Source: Symsagittifera roscoffensis (Eukaryota > Xenacoelomorpha > Acoela > Convolutidae). From it: a stretch of 64,000 bases of DNA. Below the pieces are notes generated by a model, which searched no databases, was not told the origin of the DNA, and saw only the letters and a program-made list of their open reading frames with translations. Below are positions 51,801 through 62,800 of the stretch, piece after piece (within the stretch, counting starts at the first letter, position 1; each line of letters opens with the position of its first letter). The stretch is from the NCBI RefSeq assembly GCF_963678635.1, contig NC_087067.1, positions 50,338,233 to 50,402,232 of the forward strand, read 5' to 3'. Both the position numbers and the translations under genes were made by a program.

Positions 51801-54800
51801 TGAACGTAAGTTTTTCGCTGAACGGAAGCACGTGGACACAATAGAATGCACGTGTACTGGAATCTGTGAACAAATGCTCTATTAGATGTGTAAACACTTG
51901 ACACTAACTAAGCGGATCTAGAGCACATGCTATACAGTAACAGGATGAGTGAACACTTTGAATGATTTAATGAACACTTTTATTTGCGAATTGAATTGAC
52001 TTAAGTTGAAAACTAAGTGACACTCAGCTTTTGTAATAACACCTCACCTCCTGTGCCTCGTGAGCCTTCAGCTGGTCCACCAGCACCTTCCGCCTCCTCT
52101 TCTCCCGCTCCACTTTCGCCTCCTCATCTTCCCTCGTTCTCTGCTGGATCTTCCGGATGTACTTGCCGTTGGATCTGGGCTTGATGTACTCTGGGTCCTC
52201 GGTGGGTCTGGCTCGGTTCGGGTTCATCGCTTCCTCTTTGATGTAAGCCAGCAACTCATCGTCCAGTTTTTTGCTAGAAGAGAAATAGAACTCTTATAGT
52301 TGACAAATGGAAAGATAGAAAACTATAAATGAGCAATTAAATTAAAACTAGCATGTAACGCACCTCCGGTGCTTCGAATTTACGACAACTCATAAAAACG
52401 GCATATATTGGAAATAATATTTGCATCCTTTGAGTGTAATCTGACATAACCCAAGTATTACACAGGGTTGGTAATTTCAAATTTTGTAAAGTTAGTCAAG
52501 TTTTTTTTAATTGAAATTTTGAAATTTTTTTTATATCAGTTCTGCAATTTTGTGATTTTTTTTATATGAGTTCATTAAAAATTTTTAAAATGACAAAAAA
52601 CGTCACATCTCGAAAACTAAAAGCAATTGAACAGTCGCATTTGGACGCCAGAGTTGCAACTTCTGAGAGTACCCTCACCGTACCCAACTACAAATTTGAG
52701 AATTTCAAATCCTTTGAACTTTTTAAAATCCAAGTTTTCTGAAAAATTAAAAAGAAATCATAAAACACTTCATATCACGAAAACTACAAGGATTGGAGCA
52801 GTCATGTTTGGAGGCGAGATACACAAACCCTGATAGTACTCTGAGAGCCCCCATTACAGAAATATGAATTTCAAATTTTGAAAAATTAAGTACAACTTTT
52901 CTGAATTTTTTTTCGAAAAAAATCACAAAAAACGTCATACCTCGAAAAGTACAAGGATTTGAGCAGGTCACATTTGGAGGAAAAATACTCCTGGTATTAC
53001 CCTGACAGAGCCTCACTATAGAGATGAGAACTTCAAATTTTGTGAATTTTTCTATATCTAAGTTCTTTGAAAAACTTAAGAAAAAATCCTGAAAACCGTC
53101 ATATCTCCAAAACTACAATGATTTGAGCAGTCATACTCAGAGGCAAGAGTCGCGAGCCCTGATAGTACCCTCGCAGTGTCCAATAACAGGATTGAGAACG
53201 TCACAAAATTTTCGAATTTTATAAAAATAATGTTTTTTTGAAAATTTTTGAAAAAATCATAAAAAACGTCATGTCACGAAAACGACAAAGATTCGAGAAG
53301 TGAAATTTGGAGGCAAGAATCGCAATCCCTGAGAGTACCCTGACAGCACCCAAGTACAGGGTTGAGAATTTCATATTTTGTGATATTTTTTTCAAGTTAT
53401 TTTTTTAAAAACTTTTGAAAAATCTCGAAAATTGCCGTATCTCGTAAGCTAAAAAGATTTGGTAACACATATATGGGGGCTACAATCGCAACACCTGGGG
53501 AAGCCCTGACAGCATCCAAATATTGGGTTGCTAATTTCAAACTTGGTAAAATAAACATTGAATTTGAACTGGAAAATCGAAAACAAAATCTTAACCATTG
53601 CAATATACGATATAGCTTAAACATGCAAAAATAATACGTTGAAAAAGCTTAACCATGGCAAGATAGTGAAGCCCGCATTTAAATATATAATAGATAACGA
53701 AAAAAACGGAAGCAAATCAAAGCAAAACATTAGGCAAATTTGGAGGAAACAAAAAATACAACTTTTTTCCAGATGAACTATATAAGGACATCTCAGCATA
53801 CTTGTCCATCTATGTACATGATTCAACGTCAAATTGAAAAGTTCATCTAATTAGCAACTTGAATATCTGGGGTTAATATGAAACCTAATCCGTCAAAGAG
53901 TTTTTGTGTGATTAATGAGTCGTTTTCTGATTACTAAATTTTCTCGAAAAGATCTGCCCCAATTAAGGGACACTTTTCATTAAATGGATTAAGAAGAGCC
54001 CTTTTTCATAAAATAGAGGAACAAAGTATGCCCGCAAAATCAAATCGCACTTGAAAAATTCACTATTCTCGAATTTGTAAAAATAACATGATTCTGGTGG
54101 AAATAAAATTCGATTTCATTGATAAGATTTAACTTGAATCAGGTTGAATAAAATTCCCATTGAATCAAAAAATCTATATAACTCGACTTCAATACAGAGC
54201 TGATTTAAATTATCCGGCCAAATGCATTAAATTTGAAACCTAAAACGCATTTTTCTCACTTTGGGTTAAATTTAAGTGGAAAATGATGAAGACAAAACTT
54301 GGTTAGAGTTAAACCAGAATCAATTTGGTACAATTTTCAAAATTTTAAACTAAAATAGATTTGTTTTTGCTGTTTGTAATAAACCAAAAACTACGCCAAA
54401 ACTATCGGTTCAAATGCCATCAAAATTATATCAAAGTAATCCTCTTAAATAGTTCAATAGTTTGATAGTTTGATAACCATAGAATGTCATTTTTACTATT
54501 TAAATTCAAATTTTTTGCTTAAAAACATTTATTAAACACTTTGGACCCATTTTTAGAGAAAATACTCTTCATAAAATTTGTTGGGCTTCTTTTTGATATA
54601 GATTTGATAGCGATTTGGCGTAATTTTTGATTGACAATAAAAAACCAAAAAAAAATGGGGTACTAGTTTGGGCCCGCGTTTTGAAAAAGAAATGGCATCA
54701 TATTAATTCTGGTAAAGTTTTAAGCAAGTTTTGTCCTCATCAGTTTCCACCTATATTCAAACCAATTTAAGAAAAACGCGTTTTAAATTTCAACTTAAAT

Positions 54801-56773
54801 GTGATTTGTCCGGATAATTTAAATCAGCGCTGTATAAAGCTTAATTTTGAAAAACATTGGCTCAGAATGAATCAAAAACCCGGGGTCCCATATACGATAG
54901 AACACAATAGAACAAAATAGAACTCAATAAAACACAATAGAACCGGATATAACACAATAGAACAGAATAGAACACAATACAACACGTTTGTAGACAAGAG
55001 AAACGATGGAACACGATAAAACACAATAGAACACCATACAACACGGTAGAACACAATAGAACTCGATAGAACACAATAGAATAGGATAGAATACAATAGA
55101 ACAAAATAGAACACGATAGAACACGATGGAACACGATGAAACACAATAGAATACAATACAACACGGTAGAACACAATAGAGCACAATAAAACACAATAGA
55201 ACACGATAAAACACAATAGAACACGGTAGAACACATTAGAATATGATAGAACACAATAGAAGACAAAGGAACACAATAGAACATGATGGAACACAATAGA
55301 ACACGATAGAACAGAATAGAACACAAGAAAACACAATAGAACACGATAGAACACAATAAAACAGGACAGAACGCAAAAGAACACGGTAGAACACGACATT
55401 GTGGTCTAGACTCACTTGTCGCCGCCCTCGCTTGTCACTGGCTGCATCGCCTTAAGTCTGGCCTCGAACTCCACCAGACTCTTCTGTGTGTTCTAAAAGA
55501 AGAAAAAATAATTTATCAAAGTTATTGAAACAGAAACCTAATATTGTTACAAGAAGAATATCAGCACTGAACTTTGAAAGAATAGGAAGCGAGACAAGCT
55601 GATCTGCTTCAACCCTGCCCTGACACTTTTTCCTTAACGTAAAATTTAGCTGGCCCATGATTCGTTGGCTGAGGAGCTTGACACTTCTTCGAAATCAAAG
55701 TACTGATTGCCATACGTATCTTGTTTCTTATAGAGCTCCCAGAGTTTGAAAAAAAATCAGTGCCTTGGGTGGCTAAAAAATTTATTTTGCTACCTGGGAG
55801 ATGAAGTATGATGTAAATGAACCCATACCTGTGTCTCCTGGTTGCGTATCTTCTGCTGTCTGGCCTTGATGCCCGCCAGAGTTTTGTCCGCGGGGGGTTT
55901 GGGGATGTGAACTTTAGCAGCCAGAATACGGGCCACTTGGTCATTTAACTCCTGTTGGCGCTTCTTGGACTGAAACACATCTCACTGTCACTTTAAAGCA
56001 TCTGTTTTCGGTACGTACTCTTTTTTTAAACTAGAAACTGTATATTGCATTCTGCAACCATTTGTATTTACAGCCGTTACAGCCATTCGACCTATAATTA
56101 CGAAAAACAATACATCTCTGCGTAAGTTTGACCATGTGAACTGTGTTTCCCTCACCCTCTGATGTGCCTGGTGTCGCTTCCTCTGCTGCTCCTGCCTCAG
56201 TCGCTCCTCCTCCTCCATCCGACTCCTCAGATCACTCTCTTCCAGCCTCTCTCTGTGCTGTCGCCACCTGTCAATCAACTGGTCCAGCTGCATCTCACTC
56301 TGGCGCGGGTTGATCTGCTTCAGCCTCTACACAAAACACACGTTATGAAAATTGACGTGCAGACTAATTAAGGTATTGCAAACATTTTTGTTTGATCTTC
56401 ATATCTAACCTTGTAAAACCACTCGTTACACCATAAAATTGATGTTTACGCGAGAAAAGGGAAGAAAAAAAGTGCCAAATTTCAAAATTTAAAGATTCAA
56501 ATCACATTTACACAAAATTTTTATGTAACTTTTAGGTGAAAATTAGTATTTCAGAGTGAAATTTACCGCTTAAATAATATTTGCCAGCAGACTGGCCGAT
56601 AACTCTTATTGCAGATGAAAAAATTGTGAAATCAAGTTAAGATCAAACTAGATGCGTAGTTGAGACATATAGAGATTGTGTTACACTTTTAGAGTTTCGC
56701 GGTTGTAGAAGAAAGTTGCCCTAAAATAAAAATATGTCAATTTAAATATTATTTAGCGATCTGTAAAATTCAA

Positions 56774-56825
<52 letters not shown>

Positions 56826-59800
56826 GAAACTATGGCAAAAAATAGAAGGACCATTTACTGAGAAAGCAGCAGAATGTTCCGACCACTGGCCTAATTGCAA
56901 AACAAAATTCAACAAAACTTTTAAAATGTTAAATTTTTTTGTTAATACTTTCTGTGCTTTTTTCAATTTTTTGTGGTATCTTAATTAGAGGGAGACCTAA
57001 ATATGAGCGTCAAAAATATTTAGAAAGATAAGGAGATCCTATATGGAGAGCACTTCTTTCTCATCCACATCCCACCGATAAAATGCTGTATAGAGTCCGA
57101 AAAGCAAACAAAAGTTCAGACCAGTTTTTCAAAACACTGCCAGAAATTTTCGAAACAGAAACAGAATCTGGAATTCGAGGAATTTATTTGACCTACCTAA
57201 AATAGCGCGAAAATGACTCTATGCCCAATCTTTCTTTTTCAATCTTTGAGAATCCCAAAAAATGGTTTCAGAAAAAAAAATCGATTTTCTTATCTCCACT
57301 TGAAACGTGTATTACTTACATTCTGGTAGTATTCTCTGTTCATCTCCTCTTTGACCTTGGGCGCCTTCGGTCGCATAGTCTCCATTGCAGTGCCTGTCAG
57401 TTGTGACTTGCGCTTGTTCTCCAGCGCCACAAACAGCTCGTACAGAATCCTAATTATAAACATTTTTTTCACGTCAATAAATCGATTATGTCTACCGCAT
57501 TTTTTCTTATATTTGAAAAAAAAATTACACAGAGGGAAAGCTGAGATTCGAACAACTTGTGATACAAAAAAATACTGCCAGAGCGCAAAAAATTGGCTGT
57601 AAAAGACGGCGAATTTTTTTTTAATATTACAAGAGAAAATACGATCTAGCCATTCTTTTACACTCATAAGAGCTCACTTGACAAACTCGAGCCAGGCGAA
57701 CGAAACATCAGCGACAAAGAAGAAAAATTGGAAAAAATGTTCGACGTAATTCTGGCATTTATATGCTTTTTATATTGGAAACAAAAAAAAATATCACTAC
57801 AGATCAACAGATGGTTCGAAAAAAAAATAAGAACTCAACGAAACCAAAAAAAATCGATTCAAAACTTTTGAACTTTTTTGAACTTTCACTTTTCGAAGAA
57901 AAAAGTATAATATATGAAACTTTTTAAATTTTATCAGTACTGAATGATCAACGTTTTTTTCATAAAACTAGTCCAATTAGAAAAAAAAACTGGATTAATA
58001 AGTAATTTTTTATTCCACTGGGAATTCAGAGTCGGATTCGAAGCGGAATAAATAGTTCGAAACACAAGCCTTTGTCGTCTTAACCAGGTGTGTTATCTCT
58101 ACACAAGTCTGGCGAGATTCGAACTGCAAGCCTCTTGTCGTCTTAAGCAGTTGTGTTACTTCTACACTAGATGCGCTGGATAGTTAATTGAACTTGAAAT
58201 TACTTTGAAGAAAGTGGAAACACGTATAACAATTTCACGTGCGAAATCTTGTGAACACATGTTTGCACGGGAGAAAAGTTAAAGTATCCGGTTGCAACAC
58301 CCTTGCTAATCGCAAGGTTGATTATGTCTGAAAAAAGATTGGTATTCAAAACACAAAAACAAAACGGAAACTAGGCCGAAGAAAATTGAATCATCGTTGA
58401 ACTAATTTGGCATAATTAACTTTCTGTTTATCTGTATAACGTTCTGTTTTTGATCAGGATATTCAATTTAAAGATTCATTTGCAACAACAACGTGTTGGT
58501 CAAATGAAAATGTGACTATTTTGGACCAGCCGCTTAGCTGAAAAAATCTAGGTTCGATTTGGCAATGATGGCGGGCTAATCATAGGGCTGAAATCGGTTA
58601 ACCAGAAAAAAATCAAGACATTAACCGATACTCCGGCCGGAAATAATCCGAATGACACTTACGTTTTTGACAACAGTCAAATAAAAAGAATGGTTTCTCT
58701 ATACCAACACGGCAAAAAACCAATTTTACTTCCAGTGATGAAGCAATTGCTACTTTACCAATCCGGCTGTAATAACTAGAGAAGATTACTCTAGTTGTTG
58801 AAGCCGGATTGGCAAATGGTGAAAATAATTGATCATGTTAACGATTCCCCCTTTGCAAATATATGCTTTGTTCAAGTGTTTCTTAGTAGAGACGGATTCG
58901 TTAGTAAGTACCATGCGAGGGAAATAATTAACAAGAAATTAGTTTGCTGCAGTCACCAGATGCTTCAGATGAAAAAAAAACACGAGATAACTGATTTTAT
59001 CAGATAGCATTTATTTTAAGACAAGAAACTGGAACATAGGTGACAAAAACATGGAATGTAAATCCAGACTTGGATGCTGCAACATGTCATCGCTTACACT
59101 TTATCTCGAGCTGAACGACATAAGGCTGCTACAATAGATTAACTACGGGAAAACATGTGCTTAATTCTTCCACAGCTATAACGAGACATTGAATACCAAC
59201 GGTCTGCTCGGAAAACAGCCGCAGAAGTTTCTACTACAGAAAATTTTGCCTAGAATCCAAAATCAGTGGAAGAATTGATTGTTCTGAGTGTCAGCATTTC
59301 AAAAAGAGTCTTCTTCGACTTCATTGAGAGAAAATGCGCAACATGTAAATAACTGTCATTTGCAGTACAAAAACGAATGACTATGATTAAAAGTAAATGA
59401 AATATTATCTTATTTCATAGAACCATAAAGAAGCCGAACCTTTAAAAAAATCATTTATGCGGCATCTAAGCCGAGAAAAATAAGCAGACAGGCGATAGTC
59501 TAAATTATTCTTAAATTTTCATTTTCCAAACAACACATCTCGAGCATGCGTGTTTCTACAGAGCCAAGTGGGCAGAATATTCCTAATAATTGAAATTATA
59601 ATGGAGCAAGTACGCCACCTGTCAAATTTTTACGTTCGGATTCTGTAAACAAAAATGTTAGAAAAATGCTGACCGAAAACAAACCGCTGACCTTTGTCGT
59701 ACCAAGCATGGATGTTATCTTTGCCTGAAACGGCAATAATTTGCAGTTTCGACTTGATATGCTTATACATGTAAAGTGAATTGAGAACGCAAAAATTTCA

Positions 59801-62800
59801 AAAGGAAAAAAATTAGTACCCGGTTGCAATACGCTTGCTAAATACAGGGGTACAAATTTTTTGATTTTTGCGAAGATTTTGATTTTATTGGGACTGCAAT
59901 TGAGATGAGGAAAACGATAAATCAGATTGAGAATGATTTATTGACATGGAATGTGATTGTTCAGCCATCTACTAGCGATTAATTAGTATGACATTGGAAA
60001 AAAATCGACCAATTTTTCTCGGCACTCATTTCTCGGCCACTTTTCCTAGTAGCAATGTTTGGCTCACAAACATTACACAACAAAGAATCTGCAACTTTGC
60101 AAATACAAGCTAAAAGCAAAACATTTGTCGCTAAATACACCTTTTGACGCCTACACAAATAATGCATGAAATAATTTGGAATGTAAAACAAAAACAGCAA
60201 CCACACTAACTTGAAATGTATTCAAGCATAGCCGGTTGCTGTGCAAGTAGCAATGCAAATTCTGACCATATTCTTGAAAAACTACAAAAAAAAATTATAA
60301 TTTTTAAAATTTAATTCCAGTTTTCTGTGCGTGGTGTGATGAAAAGACTGAACTAAAAACTAAATTTCAGGCTTCTCCGATTTTCATACTAAAATACGCA
60401 TATTGAAAAACAGTTTTCTTCGAAAAATGACAAAAAAAAATTAAAATTTTTGTTTTTAATTTTTTTGCAGAAATTTTTTTGTGAACTTTCGAAACTCTTT
60501 ATTCCCAAGAGGACGCCAAAAACTTTAAAAACTTATTTTACTCGATTTTTCAGGGCTTCCATGAAAAATTCATGGCTTATTTACTAGTAATCTTTCTATA
60601 ATAAGCCTAATCGCTCGATGTTAGACGAAAAAAATAAACTGAAACCGCTTTTTCTTGACACTGGGTGTTAGAGCAAACAAAGCATGTTTTAAATGGCCAG
60701 ATAGTTTGTTCACATGCGAACTCAAATAAAAACGCATCTTAATTTTCCCATAATTTATTCAATTCATTTACCCGCAATTTATAGTAACTAAATCATCATT
60801 AATTCAATTTTCATACGATACAGTCGCTTTCCAGTTATCGCGAAGTATTCTGGTCTGCCTCATAACCTAAGCACACTGGCTGAGCCTACTACAGAAAGTC
60901 AAACATAATCAGCTATGAAGAAGCTTAAGCGAGCTCAAAGAAACTGTCTGCGAGCTCTGAAACGGCAAATTTCTCAAGTCAGCGACCTTTGTGCCAACGT
61001 CAATTGTAACCAAAATGAGTTGAGCGATGAAACAACCGAGCTTGAGCATTGCTTGGCTCAATTCTCAGCTCCTGATCACGAGTTGCTTGACGTTATGACC
61101 GATTATGCCGAATACTATCAAGTATTCGATTAATGTCAGAAAACACAGAAGGCTGATCGCCAAACTCTACAAGCCGCAAAGAGAATAATAGCCGCATCAA
61201 GTCAGCCTATCAACCCTGTTGCAACTATGCAGATTGAACCAAAAAAGATTCACGCCAAGATTGCCGCAGATCAATCTGCCTAGCTTAAGTGGCGATTCCA
61301 CTGCCTGGCTAAGCTTCGCTTCATTGATCAATTTCTATCAACTGTCCATGACAATGACAAGCTGTCACCGGTTTAGAAATTGATGTATTTGAAGATTTGC
61401 CTTACGAGCCATGCTTCTAAGCTCATCATAAATTTGGAGACGACAGAAAGCAACTATGATGTAGCGCTTCAAATGTTAGAGCAAAGATACAAAAATGATG
61501 GAGTCATGATTCGAAAGCTTTTGTCACGAATTCACTGCAGTTCGAACGGAGAATGTGCCCCAGCTTCGCCAGCTACACTCAGTTTTCAATGAGACTTCGC
61601 AATCCATCAAGGCACTCGGAAGGTCAGTGGAAAACGATTTGAGGCATCTCATTCTCTTCGAGAATCTCGATCCTGAATCTCAGAAGGCATGGGACACTGC
61701 TAACGATGGCACTGAAGCTCCTAACTTCGATCGACTCATCGTGTTCTTAGACAACAGAGTCAGTTCTTTAGAGGTGGTTGAAGGATCTCTTTCTAGTCCC
61801 CATAAGCCTAAGCGTCAGCAGCAGATGTTCTTAACAGAAAAGAACCGATCTCATAAGAATGGTTTCTCTTTACCACAGTGTAAAGTTCAAACCTGCCAAG
61901 AGCGACATCCAATATGGCATTGTGCAAAACACTGATCGATGAAAACATATAAAAGAAAAAAATCGTGACCAGCAATAGGATGTGCTTCAACTGTTTGTCT
62001 GCCAGCCACAGCATCCAGCAATGTCCTTCAACATCACTGTACAAGACATGTCAAAAGAAGCATCAAACAACTTTTCAGGGCAGTTCTAGTCAGCCCAGTG
62101 CTCATCTCGCATCGACAATAGATGCTCTTTAAATCAACCGAAATAGAACTATCACAGTTCTTCCAACGGCAAACGTCAAATTTCGATCTCAGAACGGTCG
62201 AGTTAATCACTTGAGGCTTGGCATCAAACTAACAGCAGCTCCAGATCGCATAATTGGAGTGAACCAGAAGAACGATATGCCTACCCATGGTCGAATGAAT
62301 CTCACAATTCTACCAAACAAACAATTTCAAAGTTGAAGGTGTTGAAAAACATCACGGATCACGAGCATCCAAACACACAAATCGCAGCTACAGACCTACG
62401 AAAGGTCAGCAACTACAACTTAGCAGATCCAGCTTTCGACAAGCCCAACACATTTGATCTCCTGCTTGGACAATCCGTCTACACACACATTGTGATGTCA
62501 GAGAACGTCTAGGAAGAAACTGGGGAAAAAATATTGCAAAAATTTTAATGTTTTTCCAATCACCACTGAAAAGGCTTTAATATGTTTCATCACTCAACCC
62601 AGTCCGATGATTATTTGTGGTACCTGAATTTGCATGGAAAAACTAAAATAACCCGAATACAAAGTTTTCAATGGTCGGAAGAAAAACCAAATTGCATATA
62701 AGTTATGCATTTCGTTGGTAAAACGTGTATCTATTTTACTTCAATTACAATTAAACGTTCTCGTCCGAAGAGATCATCCGAAATCTAGAAAAATTCAGTT

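Noticed and set aside
52585-53560. CRISPR-like array
   Set aside because: The spacing is regular but the whole unit is diverged tandem repeat without unique spacers, inside an animal intron.
54872-55399. 175-codon hydrophobic minus-strand frame, with overlapping frames of 164 and 96 codons
   Set aside because: All arise from a 10-bp repeat without stop codons inside an intron; several frames are open at once, as expected for a simple repeat.
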